The notes: generated from the sequence alone by a model not told the origin. A DNA stretch of 62,935 bases from Granulicella sp. (GCA_027365345.1 DAHXNO010000195.1:1-62935), one strand, 5' to 3'; numbered from the stretch's first letter, positions 9,342-17,404 are shown. Numbers and translations are program-made.

Positions 9342-9937
9342 AAGTAACGCTACATATTAGACAGAACAACGATCCAAATATTGGTTATACCTATATGACG
9401 TGACACTACATTTTGAGGAAATTGACAGCCGCTCTCAATGAAATCAACGGCTTGCGGGCACTCGGCATGCCCAAACTGTAGAAGATGAGTCAAGCCTTGG
9501 CCTGACGGCGTAGCATAGAGAATTTCCTGACAGGACTCTCCAAAATTCTGATGTGCATATCGCTAAGACCCAAGAAACACGACACTTAGACGTTCCGATG
9601 AGCGGACGACCACAAGTTTGGAATACTGCTTTCAAAGGGCCGTGATTGCTGCCTCTCCGGATGGCCGGTACCAGCCAAGCTCGACGTGAAACCGCGAGTC
9701 TCCCAGGCTTTTCGCGTTCGCTGCCCTTTTTGCGATTGAGCCCCGCGCTCCAACTGAGGCCCAAATCGAGGCCCAGCGGCTCGGAGGGCTGGAAAATGGG
9801 GAAAGTCCTGTCGGGAACCCCTTGATCCACGCGCCGCGATCGCGTACTCTCATGGGCATTGCTCACCATTTGAGGGACTTCCGGGAATCGGCTCGCGACG
9901 CTCCAAACGTCGTGTTCTTGCGTTTGGAAAGTAAGAT
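9342..9937. other. Gene-poor stretch between IS remnant and ASPIC gene
   Basis: No convincing gene. A minus-strand frame of 169 codons (9444-9953) has no recognisable domain and looks like chance. The far end of the IS1634-type element should lie near the start of this stretch, but I could not define its inverted repeat because the partner end is lost. Confidence 0.5.
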
Positions 9938-9977
9938 TCTCAGGGGTTGCCAAGTGGCGCCAGGGAATGATGCAGGT
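9938..9977 (+). repeat. 40-bp leader element, copy 1
   Basis: Begins TCTCAGGGGTTGCCAA and matches 12068-12107 at about 32 of 40 positions without gaps, with the first 16 bases identical. It ends 24 bp before the start of the ASPIC/UnbV gene. The other copy precedes the GH18 gene at a similar distance, so the element may be a shared regulatory leader or a dispersed repeat. Confidence 0.75.
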
Positions 9978-10001
9978 TGCAAATTAGGGAATCCGCTCCG
10001 C

Positions 10002-11792
10002 ATGGTGAAACTACAGGCCCTGCTGCTCTTCGCTGTTGTCCTCTTGACTGCAAATGCGATCCGCGCTCAAGCCGCGCCGGCGCGAACTGCGGCTTCGACT
10101 TCGGCGCCGCTCGCGCAGCCCTCCGTGCCGCATTTTCGAGACGTCGCCGCGGCGGTTGGACTGCGTACCGTTCCTCACACCAGGCTGGACCGGCGCGCCA
10201 TCATCGAAACAATGAGCGGCGGCGGAGTTGCCTTTCTGGATTGTGACAACGACGGCAAATTGGATATCGCCGTGGTCAACGACTCCTCCATTGACCGTTA
10301 CCTGGCAGGCGGCGACCCCATGATCACGCTCTATCATCAGGACGGCGCGGGCAAAACACTGCACTTCACCGACATCACCAAAGCCGCGGGATTGACCACG
10401 AAGGGCTGGGCCAACGGGATTGCGGTTGCCGATTACGACAACGACGGCCTTCCGGATATCTTCGTCACCGGCTACGGCCACAACGTTCTCTATCACAACC
10501 TTGGCGGCTGCAAGTTTGAAGATGTCACGGCCAAAGCGGGTGTAGCTGGAGGAGGTTTCAGCGTCGGAGCCGCCTGGGCCGACTACGACCGCGACGGGTT
10601 TGTAGATCTCTTTGTTTCCCGCTATGTTGACACTGACCCTCGCCATCTTCCCACACCCAACCAGGCGGTTTACAAGGGCACGCTTACGCAACTGCCTGAT
10701 GCGATGCACGGCGAGACCGACCTCCTCTACCACAACCGTGGCGACGGAACCTTTGAAGAAGTGGCCGCCAAAGCCGGAGTGGAGAACCAGGAGAAGGCGC
10801 ACGGCATGGGCGTGCTCTGGGGAGACTTCAGCGGAGATGGATGGCCCGATCTCTTCGTCACGAACGATGGATCTCTGAACTTTCTCTTTCAGAACCACGG
10901 GAATGGAACGTTTGAGGAGACCGGTCTATCCGCTGGTGTCGGCGCCGGCGATATGGGCCAGATATACGGCAATATGGCGGGCGATGCTGCCGACCTCGAT
11001 CACAACGGCAGGCTTGATCTCTTCGTGACGCGCTTTGCACATCAGCCGGCCAGCCTCTACACGAACGACGGCAATGAAACGTTTCACGATGCGGCCTACC
11101 AGGCCGGAATCGCGCTGCCATCAACAGCGCCCGTCAAGTGGGGGACGAACTTTGCAGATTTCGATAACAGCGGCTGGCAAGACATTCTGATAGCCTCCGG
11201 CAACTTCTCGAGTTTACTGGACAAAGAACCCGGCGAGCCGCCCTTCGGCGAGCCCATCGAACTCTTCCTCAACCGCACCAATGGCGCGTTCAAGGAGGTT
11301 GGCGACGCAACGGGCTTGAACTCTGGCCCACTCCAATCCCGGCGGGGAACAGCCGTGGGCGATGTCAACAACGACGGAAAGCTGGACATTCTGGTCTTTA
11401 ACGTGGGCGCGCCGCCGTCTCTCTTTCTCAACGAAACCAGGAATGACAACCACTGGATCACGCTGCGTCTGGTGGGTACGAAGAGCAACCGCATGGCAAT
11501 TGGCGCCAGAGTAACCGTCACCACGGGCAGCATAAAGCAGATGGCCGAAGTGCGCAGCGGATCGAGTTATCTTTCATCGAGCGACCCTCGACTGCACTTC
11601 GGACTTGGTTCGGCACGGAAGATGGATCGCATCGAAGTTGCGTGGCCCAGCGGACTAACGGAATCATTTCAGAACGTCGCGGTGGATCGCTTCCTCACCC
11701 TGCGAGAGGGTACCGGATCGGCGCTGCCGGCCAAGGCGCCCGGTACATCGCACGTAAATTATGCACATCGTTTGGATTTCGCCGCGAATTGA
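10002..11792 (+). CDS. Secreted VCBS/FG-GAP repeat protein with ASPIC/UnbV domain
   Basis: A 596-aa exported protein. A signal peptide (hydrophobic FAVVLLTANAIRAQA near residues 10-25) leads into seven FG-GAP/VCBS-type repeats with Ca-binding DxDNDG signatures (DCDNDGKLD, DYDNDGLPD, DYDRDGFVD, DFSGDGWPD, DLDHNGRLD, DFDNSGWQD, DVNNDGKLD), expected to fold as a beta-propeller. The C-terminal ASPIC/UnbV domain has VRSGSSYLSSSDPRLHFGLG and the usual RIEVAWPSG. ATG 10002 was chosen because it begins the signal peptide; the frame itself is open from 9822. The last 13 residues and the stop are encoded by the 59-bp dispersed repeat, so the natural C-terminus may have been replaced. Function is not known beyond likely cell-surface binding. 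Confidence 0.88.
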   Translation: MVKLQALLLFAVVLLTANAIRAQAAPARTAASTSAPLAQPSVPHFRDVAAAVGLRTVPHTRLDRRAIIETMSGGGVAFLDCDNDGKLDIAVVNDSSIDRYLAGGDPMITLYHQDGAGKTLHFTDITKAAGLTTKGWANGIAVADYDNDGLPDIFVTGYGHNVLYHNLGGCKFEDVTAKAGVAGGGFSVGAAWADYDRDGFVDLFVSRYVDTDPRHLPTPNQAVYKGTLTQLPDAMHGETDLLYHNRGDGTFEEVAAKAGVENQEKAHGMGVLWGDFSGDGWPDLFVTNDGSLNFLFQNHGNGTFEETGLSAGVGAGDMGQIYGNMAGDAADLDHNGRLDLFVTRFAHQPASLYTNDGNETFHDAAYQAGIALPSTAPVKWGTNFADFDNSGWQDILIASGNFSSLLDKEPGEPPFGEPIELFLNRTNGAFKEVGDATGLNSGPLQSRRGTAVGDVNNDGKLDILVFNVGAPPSLFLNETRNDNHWITLRLVGTKSNRMAIGARVTVTTGSIKQMAEVRSGSSYLSSSDPRLHFGLGSARKMDRIEVAWPSGLTESFQNVAVDRFLTLREGTGSALPAKAPGTSHVNYAHRLDFAAN

Positions 11793-11809
11793 CTGGTGAA
11801 ATCATGGTT
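11751..11809 (+). repeat. 59-bp perfect inverted-repeat element, copy A
   Basis: Identical over 59 bp to the reverse complement of 22992-23050. It begins CACGTAAATTATGCACATCG. It contains a stem GATTTCGCC / GGTGAAATC (11775-11783 with 11795-11803, one G-U pair) around an 11-base loop. It follows, and supplies the stop codon of, the ASPIC gene. No matching target duplications are seen beside the two copies. Confidence 0.93.
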
Positions 11810-12067
11810 TCGGAGGCGCCCGCATGGTTCCAGAGAAGGAATGAGGACATTCGCCAGCACCCCAGTTGGCAAGGGTTTTCAGGAGTTACTGGGAACCCCA
11901 ATAAAAATGCGCCTCCCAGCCAAAGACGCTCGGGGCAAATTCTGTGCAAAAAATTCTATGCACATCCAGCCCTTTATTATCAATAACCTACAGCCGCCAT
12001 CTCCGCCGTCGGTAAAACACGGGTGGACGCCAGATCATGAGGATGTGCAGTATTCAGGTGACAGATC

Positions 12068-12107
12068 TCTCAGGGGTTGCCAAATGGCTCCTGTGCATGA
12101 TTCCGGT
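12068..12107 (+). repeat. 40-bp leader element, copy 2
   Basis: Second copy of the element at 9938-9977, starting with the identical TCTCAGGGGTTGCCAA and ending 13 bp before ATG 12121 of the GH18-like gene. Same orientation relative to the downstream gene as copy 1. Confidence 0.75.
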
Positions 12108-12120
12108 ATCATCGTTTCTG

Positions 12121-14241
12121 ATGAGATTTGCGCGTTTTCCGCTGATTGTTTTCTTCCTTCTGGTGATGGGTGGCGTGGGGTACGGACAGGGGACCGCGCC
12201 GATCTTCCGGTACAACACTGCCCACGGCTCCGTATCGCTGCCGGGGCGAGATCCGGCGCAGGGCGGGACCTCGGTGATCCCGGTGGTGCTGGCGCCGGTG
12301 CGGCTGGAGTTCGATGCAACTCGGGTCGCAGGCAAGCCGGTGGCGCTGGATGCCGCTGCGGACATTCCGCAGGTGCTGCGATCGCCAGTTTTCAAAAGCG
12401 CGGCGTTTGGAGCCCAAGGGACGACACAATACATGGACGCGATGCTGCGCGCGACGCTGGGGGCGGCGGCGTCGAGGGGATGGCATACGCTGCTGGGGGA
12501 GCCGGAGGTGCGGCCGGTGACGGTGGAGATTCCGGTCGGATACGGCTACTTGCTCACATCAAAACAGACCGGAACCGTGCTGGGGATGGCGGACCTGGAG
12601 TACGTGCAGCGGGCGGTCTTTCAACAGATTGCGCACGAGGATGGCAAGCTGGTCATCGCGGTGACGCGCAACACTGCGTTCTACACCTATGGCGACGCGA
12701 CGGTATGCTGCTCGTGGGGAACGCACGGGGTGGACCAGGTGACAGGAAACTCCTTTGTCTTGGCATCGTATCTGGGCGCCGCGCCATCGCTGGTCACCGA
12801 ACACGACGTGCAGCCGCTGACGGAGCAACTGGCGGAGTGGGTGAACGATCCGCTGCATCACCCGCTGTTCCATCTAGCGTTCAGGAAGCCATTGCCGACG
12901 GGAGAGAATCTGGTTCCGTCGTGGAGGTGGCCTGCGGCAGAGCGGCGTGGATGCGGAGGAGACAGCCCCGCGACACGCTATAGGCTCCAGGATCCGCTGG
13001 ACACCAACGAGAGCAGCGATCTGATCTCCGGGCCGGCGTGGGTGGTGCAATCAGGGGGCGCGGCGTGGCATGTGGCGGATGTCGCGCTGATGGGCTGGTA
13101 CATGGGTGGAGCGGGACCGTACAGCTTTCCCAATGACGAGATCTTGCCAGCCGCGGCGGAGCGCTGCACTGCGCGGCATCTGCCGGCTTCAGGAACTGCG
13201 AATGAGCCGGCGCCTCTGCCGGCGGCTGGCGCAACGAACGGGCATGAACTCATCGGGTACTGGACGGGAAGCGGGCCGGGAGGAACGTTGCTGCGGCTGC
13301 GCGACGTCTCGCCGCAATGGGATGTGATTCTTGTGGCGTTTGCCAACGTAAATCACCTGGCGCCCGAAGGCACGATGCAGATGCACGTGCGCCCGGGCCT
13401 GGACCTGGAGCAAATGAAGGCCGATATTGCCTGGCTAAAGAGCCGGGGAAAGAAGGTGCTCATCTCCCTGGGCGGCGGCGGGGAGTACTTCACGCTGGCG
13501 CAGAAGTCGAGCATCCCCAACTTCGTGAGCTCGGTGACGCAGATCGTAACCGAGTACGGGTTTGACGGAATCGATCTGGACTTCGAGACGCCGTCGCTGG
13601 TGCTGGACCCTGGAGACACGGACTTCCGGCATCCAAAGACGGCTTCGGTGGTGAACCTGATTACGGCGCTGCACCAGTTGCGGGAGCACTTCGGGCCCAG
13701 CTTCATGTTGACGCTGGTGCCGGAGGGGACGCAGATTCCGGGAGGGTATCCGAGCTACGGCGGCCAGTTTGGGACCTACCTGCCGCTACTGTGGGGCGTG
13801 CGGGACATGCTGACGTTTGTGGACGTGCAGGACTACAATACGCCGCCGTTTGAAGGCCTGGATGGCGAGGTCTACCAGATGGGATCGGTGAACTACGACG
13901 CGGCGATGACGGAGCTGCTGCTGCATGGCTTCGCGGTGGGCGGGCGAGCGGGAGAGTTCTTTCCGCCCCTGCCTGCAGATAAGGTCGCCGTGGGTTTTTT
14001 GACAGGGACGGCAACCCCGCAACTCGTGAGCGGGGCAATGCAGTACCTCATTACCGGGAAGGCTCCAGAGGGCGTAACCTACCGGCTGCGGCGTCCGGGA
14101 GGATATCCAGGGATGCTTGGCGCAATGTTCTGGACAATTGACGGCGACCAGGATGAGAACTACGGCTTTTCCAACCTGGTGGGGCCGCAGTTGCACGGAT
14201 ATACGTGCGTAACGTGCGCAAAACCATCAAGGGGAAGATAA
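12121..14241 (+). CDS. Secreted GH18 chitinase-like protein with unfamiliar N-terminal domain
   Basis: A 706-aa exported protein. The signal peptide is residues 1-27 (RFPLIVFFLLVMGGVGYGQ). Residues about 30-365 form a region I cannot assign; it contains QLAEWVNDPLHHP and VADVALMGWYMGG and is rich in short conserved-looking aromatic motifs. From about residue 375 (ELIGYWTGSG) there is a GH18 TIM barrel with KVLISLGGGGEY and the catalytic FDGIDLDFE at 481-489, matching DxxDxDxE. GH18 enzymes hydrolyse chitin or peptidoglycan-type GlcNAc polymers. The frame is open from 12037; ATG 12121 starts the signal peptide. ATG 12097 is an alternative. Confidence 0.82.
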   Translation: MRFARFPLIVFFLLVMGGVGYGQGTAPIFRYNTAHGSVSLPGRDPAQGGTSVIPVVLAPVRLEFDATRVAGKPVALDAAADIPQVLRSPVFKSAAFGAQGTTQYMDAMLRATLGAAASRGWHTLLGEPEVRPVTVEIPVGYGYLLTSKQTGTVLGMADLEYVQRAVFQQIAHEDGKLVIAVTRNTAFYTYGDATVCCSWGTHGVDQVTGNSFVLASYLGAAPSLVTEHDVQPLTEQLAEWVNDPLHHPLFHLAFRKPLPTGENLVPSWRWPAAERRGCGGDSPATRYRLQDPLDTNESSDLISGPAWVVQSGGAAWHVADVALMGWYMGGAGPYSFPNDEILPAAAERCTARHLPASGTANEPAPLPAAGATNGHELIGYWTGSGPGGTLLRLRDVSPQWDVILVAFANVNHLAPEGTMQMHVRPGLDLEQMKADIAWLKSRGKKVLISLGGGGEYFTLAQKSSIPNFVSSVTQIVTEYGFDGIDLDFETPSLVLDPGDTDFRHPKTASVVNLITALHQLREHFGPSFMLTLVPEGTQIPGGYPSYGGQFGTYLPLLWGVRDMLTFVDVQDYNTPPFEGLDGEVYQMGSVNYDAAMTELLLHGFAVGGRAGEFFPPLPADKVAVGFLTGTATPQLVSGAMQYLITGKAPEGVTYRLRRPGGYPGMLGAMFWTIDGDQDENYGFSNLVGPQLHGYTCVTCAKPSRGR

Positions 14242-14477
14242 CAGGCGCCCCCATCCTCAGAGCCGCATCAGCCGTATCCGAGGTGAGGGTGATGGGCAAC
14301 GGTCCTCAAAAGGAGGGCCAAGGCCCCCAAGCTACGGCTGCGGCGCAACCTGGTCATCGATACGCCGGAGAGTTCCCGGTTAACCCGCAATCCAGGCCGG
14401 CAGCCGGGGGCTGATCTCCCCCAGGGATCGCGGCAGCCAGTATGCCGGCGAGCACGATCACGAGGCACTCCCAAGAC

Positions 14478-14733
14478 ATGACGCCGTCGATGAGCCGCAA
14501 GGGCAACTGCAGCGTCAACGCCTGCTCGAACACGCTGTTCGACTCACTGCAGGTGGAGCGGTTGCACGGCGAGCCATTGGAAACCATGCGTGAGGCCAAG
14601 GATGAAGCCATCGCATGGCTGCTCTGGTATCACCGAACCCAAATGCATTCGACGCTGCACGGCGTCAGCTTGATGCAGTTCCAACAAGACTGGACAGAAG
14701 CGGCGAGGAAGGTCGCCGCCTCAGTCTCCGGAA
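14478..14733 (+). pseudogene. IS3-family transposase OrfB C-terminal remnant
   Basis: About 80 codons matching the end of IS3/IS150-type OrfB: TPSMSRKGNCSVNACSNTLFD (from the SMSRKGNCWDNA signature), then REAKDEAIAWLLWYHRTQMHSTL and SLMQFQQDW. The retained Glu of the DDE triad would be in the NA-C-E/N segment, where Asn has replaced the usual Glu. The N-terminal three quarters and OrfA are absent. It lies between the GH18 gene and the arsR island and marks past transposition there. Confidence 0.8.
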
Positions 14734-15028
14734 TCACTGAAAAGAGGCGGCGGAAAAGACGCTTTATGAAAAGCCCGAAGAACGATAGTACTGTATTCCA
14801 CCCTTACCGCGAACCGTGGGAATCGATCCAGCCAATTCCACCATTGGCGATTTCGGCTCCGCTACACCAGCGCTTCCAACCCGTATCTCTCCACGGCAAG
14901 CAGAAGGCTCAAGGCCATCCCGCGCGGCCGTCTGGCCCCTGCTTCTCACGTTTCAACCATAGACTCACGGGTGTGTCGATGATGGGCAAAGATCGCTTGG
15001 ATAACGCGGTAAGGCAATTTCATCAAGC
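14734..15028. other. Intergenic sequence before arsR
   Basis: The transposase frame stays open to 15032 but no further transposase-like sequence is visible after about 14733. I see no other gene in this stretch. Confidence 0.4.
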
Positions 15029-15042
15029 GTGATCTGAATCAC
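15029..15042. promoter_or_regulatory. CRP/FNR-type palindrome upstream of arsR
   Basis: GTGATCTGAATCAC is a perfect inverted repeat of GTGAT/ATCAC (GTGA-N6-TCAC), the consensus core of CRP/FNR/Dnr regulators. It lies 24 bp upstream of a CAATATGGCCATG block. The same arrangement occurs at 16525-16574. Confidence 0.6.
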
Positions 15043-15066
15043 ACCCGTCCCTGATTGGAGGAATGA

Positions 15067-15079
15067 CAATATGGCCATG
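15067..15079. promoter_or_regulatory. Candidate ArsR operator in the arsR leader (CAATATGGCCATG)
   Basis: A 13-bp block containing the palindrome ATGGCCAT, repeated exactly at 16562-16574 ahead of the arsFG unit. It overlaps the start of a 7-codon leader ORF. An autorepression site for the ArsR protein is the simplest reading, but this is inference. Confidence 0.45.
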
Positions 15080-15094
15080 CAGTCGATAGAGTGA
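15071..15094 (+). other. 7-codon leader ORF preceding arsR
   Basis: ATG to TGA encoding MAMQSIE, preceded at ideal spacing (8 bp) by GGAGGA at 15057-15062. It ends 4 bp before arsR, which has no good ribosome-binding site of its own, so arsR may be translated by coupling. The second composite promoter also starts an ORF with MAMNAVE. Confidence 0.4.
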
Positions 15095-15098
15095 AACC

Positions 15099-15392
15099 AT
15101 GACGACACGGGAGATGTTTAGCAGGCAGGCGAAGATGCTGAAGGCTTTGGCGCATGAGTCCAGGCTGATGATCGTCGACCGCCTCAGCCGCGGGGAGTGC
15201 TCGGTCGGAGATTTGAGAGATCTTGTCGGCGGGGATCAATCGACGGTGTCAAAACATCTGGCGCTGCTGCGCGCCCACGGAATTGTCGAGGACCGGAGGG
15301 AGGGGACCACGGTGTATTACCGTCTGCTAACGCCCTGCGTTTGTAACGTGTTTGTCTGCGCCACCCAGGTCTTGAAAGAGCGCAAGCGCTAG
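15099..15392 (+). CDS. arsR: ArsR/SmtB family metalloregulator
   Basis: A 97-aa winged-helix repressor: KALAHESRLMIVDRL, then GECSVGDLRDLVGGDQSTVSKHLALLRAHGIV (recognition helix) and EGTTVYYRL (wing). Cysteines at ECS in the DNA-binding part and a CVCNVFVC cluster near residues 78-85 could bind As(III)/Sb(III) or related thiophilic ligands; the exact site is unknown. It probably represses itself and the arsF/arsG unit through the shared CAATATGGCCATG block. It is followed on the same strand by the potassium channel gene about 250 bp away. Confidence 0.9.
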   Translation: MTTREMFSRQAKMLKALAHESRLMIVDRLSRGECSVGDLRDLVGGDQSTVSKHLALLRAHGIVEDRREGTTVYYRLLTPCVCNVFVCATQVLKERKR

Positions 15393-15642
15393 CAACAGAG
15401 ATGTGACGTGGCGGATCATGCCGTTCTCGTGGCGGATGCACGGAAGGGGATTGCGGGCAACTCGACTTCCGCAGCGAAATAAGAGACTCAACGCCGGCAG
15501 TAACGGTGGAGCGGTGAGGCGATTCCGGGATGCAGCCATGCACATGCAATCGCCAGGAAAGAGCCGGATCTGCTAGCCTGAGATGCCCACGTGGAGCGGG
15601 CGGCCGGCGGAGGCGATTTGCGGATGAGATACGGTGACCTGC

Positions 15643-16083
15643 ATGCTTCGATCCATGTTCCTTGCGACCGTTCTGGCCTTCCTGAGCGCGCTGATTCACG
15701 CCTTGGGACTGCTCGGGTTGCTTTACTGGCAGACCCGGCAGTGGCCAGACCTGGAGGCGAATTTTCGTCCGCGGCGCAATCTGCCCACCTTCCTTCTGTT
15801 GTTTGGCGTGATCCTCACCTTGCATTGGATCGAGGTGAGCCTTTGGGCCGGCGTCTATTTTTGGCGGCATTGGCTGCCCAGTTGGGAATCGAGCCTTTAC
15901 TTTTCTGCTACAAGCTATTCCGCTACCGGCTACGGCGATATTCCGTTGCCCCGGGCATGGCGGCTGGTTGGGGTCATGGAATCCATCACGGGAGTGTTGT
16001 TGCTGGGATGGTCGGCCGGCTTCTTCTTTACAGTCGTCTACCGCTTTTTTGAGATCCGCATCCGCCACTGGCAGCGCCAGTAG
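15643..16083 (+). CDS. Two-TM potassium channel (ion-transport-2 family)
   Basis: A 146-aa inner-membrane protein with an N-terminal hydrophobic helix, a second helix around LLLFGVILTLHWIEV, a pore helix, and the filter TSYSATGYGD (K+-selective TxGYGD type) followed by a last TM helix. It resembles KcsA/Ion_trans_2 subunits and would form tetramers passing K+. There is no regulatory domain. GTG 15634 is an alternative start. It sits between arsR and the arsF unit; whether it belongs to the ars response is unknown, though K+ channels can balance charge during ion efflux. Confidence 0.82.
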   Translation: MLRSMFLATVLAFLSALIHALGLLGLLYWQTRQWPDLEANFRPRRNLPTFLLLFGVILTLHWIEVSLWAGVYFWRHWLPSWESSLYFSATSYSATGYGDIPLPRAWRLVGVMESITGVLLLGWSAGFFFTVVYRFFEIRIRHWQRQ

Positions 16084-16127
16084 AGATGGAGCCTGAGCCA
16101 ATGGTTCACTCCGTTGGCAAGTCCGGC

Positions 16128-16157
16128 GATCGTGGGCCGGTGACGCCGGCCACGATC
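16128..16157. terminator. Strong hairpin downstream of the K+ channel gene
   Basis: GATCGTGGGCCGG pairs with CCGGCCACGATC around TGACG (12 pairs with one bulged G). There is no U-run after it, so it may be a Rho-assisted terminator or mRNA 3' stabiliser rather than a classic intrinsic terminator. Confidence 0.5.
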
Positions 16158-16524
16158 AGCGGTGGAACTCTCAAACAAAGAGGGAGCGGAGCAGTAATTG
16201 TTCTTCTTCCGGGAGAGCGGAGCCGAGGCTAACGATACGTCACCGCTGGCAAGGAACTCCCGCAGCTTCGGGTCGCTGGTGCCAATAGACGTATTGGCTG
16301 CGAATCACGCTCGCGTCACACCAGGATGGGAAGCGCACGGGATGATGCCGAGCCGCCAGAGTGATTTGAGCCAATGTTTCCCCGAAATTCGCGATCTGAT
16401 GCGCCAGAATGCTCTTGTCTGGGTGCGGGAGACTTTGGTGTAGGCCTCCCATCCCGCGTGCTCGGTTCCCTGCTCGATCATCCGGACCCCTGGTGGTCAG
16501 ATTTCTGCGGGCAACGTTCACAGA
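16158..16524. other. Gene-free stretch before the arsF promoter
   Basis: An 81-codon frame at 16198-16443 has no recognisable feature and is not called. Otherwise only the composite regulatory region starting at 16525 is visible. Confidence 0.4.
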
Positions 16525-16540
16525 TGTGACCGAAATCACA
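16525..16540. promoter_or_regulatory. Perfect CRP-consensus palindrome upstream of the arsF unit
   Basis: TGTGACCGAAATCACA matches TGTGA-N6-TCACA exactly. It lies 22 bp before the second CAATATGGCCATG block, mirroring the arsR upstream region, so a CRP/FNR-family activator probably controls both. Confidence 0.65.
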
Positions 16541-16561
16541 GCATGCGACATGTCTATATGG

Positions 16562-16574
16562 CAATATGGCCATG
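16562..16574. promoter_or_regulatory. Candidate ArsR operator, second copy (CAATATGGCCATG)
   Basis: Identical to 15067-15079. An additional ATATGGC half lies just upstream (16556-16562). The block overlaps the start codon of the small ORF that opens the arsF unit, so a bound repressor would block initiation there. Confidence 0.45.
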
Positions 16575-16895
16575 AATGCCGTTGAAGGTCGCCTGATGGA
16601 TGAGCGCAGCTACGATGCGAGTACGACCGGGATGCTGAGAGCCGTGAGCCTTGGATCTCGCCTGATGGCCGTGGATCGGCTGAACTGCCGTCATCTTCTT
16701 ATGGTTCTGCGCGCGCTGGGCGTGGATGCGAGCCGCGCAACGGTGGAAATGGAAGCCCTTCAAGTCGGCCAAAGGCTCTTCCGTCCTGCCTTTGGGTCAG
16801 GTGCGTCGGCGCCACTTGGTTTCGATCTTCCGGCGCAGAGCGCCTTGCAGGCTAGGCGCGCAGCATCGCCGCTATCGCTGGGAGGTGCGCAATGA
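16566..16895 (+). CDS. Small uncharacterised protein at the arsE position
   Basis: A 109-aa ORF directly ahead of and overlapping (ATGA) the ArsF-like gene. No domain is recognised, and there is no signal peptide or TM segment. It has one Cys (LNCRHLLMVLRALGVD near residue 40), an amphipathic helical central part, and a Ser/Ala-rich tail. In arsEFG operons this slot is taken by ArsE, the partner of ArsF in nitroaryl-arsenical reduction; I see no thioredoxin-type CxxC here, so equivalence is not shown. Third-position codon use favours G/C like its neighbours. There is no clear ribosome-binding site; ATG 16572 is an alternative start. Confidence 0.5.
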   Translation: MAMNAVEGRLMDERSYDASTTGMLRAVSLGSRLMAVDRLNCRHLLMVLRALGVDASRATVEMEALQVGQRLFRPAFGSGASAPLGFDLPAQSALQARRAASPLSLGGAQ

Positions 16896-17404
16896 ACGCG
16901 AAAGCGTTTTTCAGAGCCGCGCTTTTGCTCTTCATCGCGCTGTGCCTCTTCTTCTTTGTCCGTGATCACTACGGCCGCCAAGCCGGCCGGGTGGCAGAGG
17001 CTCCTGGCCAAACCGCTGCTTCCGCACCCGATGTCGGCGACGCGGCAACCGTCCCCGCAAGTACTCGCTTGATTGCATATTTCTTTCACGGTCATCGTCA
17101 ATGCCCATCCTGCCGCCATGTTGAGGCTGTCTCCCAGAGCGCCATTGTGGGTGGATTTCCCGACGCCATCCGGAGCGGAGCGATCTTGTGGCGCGCGGTA
17201 GACATGGAAGATCCGGCCAATCGGCACTTTGCAGCGGACTATCAGGTCTATTGGAGTGCGCTGGTTCTGGTAAAGGTGAAGGCGGGCAAGCCCATCAGGT
17301 ACAAAGGTCTGGAGCAGGCGTGGCAGTTGCAGCAGGATGATGAGGCGCTGAGAAGCTACGTCCAGGCCGAGGTGCGCGCGTATCTGGGAGAGGGCCTGCG
17401 ATGA
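16892..17404 (+). CDS. ArsF-like thioredoxin-fold protein (nitroaryl-arsenical reductase subunit family)
   Basis: A 170-aa protein anchored or exported by an N-terminal hydrophobic segment (residues 6-22), followed by a linker and a thioredoxin-like domain with the redox motif CPSC in HGHRQCPSCRHVE (about 70-73). The fold and its pairing with the CcdA-like permease match the ArsF family from arsEFG operons, where ArsE/ArsF reduce nitro groups of compounds such as roxarsone and nitarsone. It overlaps both neighbours by 4 bp (ATGA), indicating tight coupling. The periplasmic-facing location is inferred from the single N-terminal helix. A generic periplasmic thiol reductase is the alternative. 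Confidence 0.72.
   Translation: MNAKAFFRAALLLFIALCLFFFVRDHYGRQAGRVAEAPGQTAASAPDVGDAATVPASTRLIAYFFHGHRQCPSCRHVEAVSQSAIVGGFPDAIRSGAILWRAVDMEDPANRHFAADYQVYWSALVLVKVKAGKPIRYKGLEQAWQLQQDDEALRSYVQAEVRAYLGEGLR

Noticed and set aside
9444-9953. 169-codon minus-strand ORF
   Set aside because: No recognisable motif, biased toward Arg/Ser, and it overlaps the 40-bp leader element; probably chance.
10011-10898. 295-codon ORF antisense to the ASPIC gene
   Set aside because: Mirror frame of a strongly codon-biased gene. The plus strand has seven clear VCBS repeats.
11796-12983. 395-codon plus-strand ORF overlapping the GH18 gene start
   Set aside because: Glycine/alanine/arginine-rich frame-shifted shadow of the GH18 coding region; no domain.
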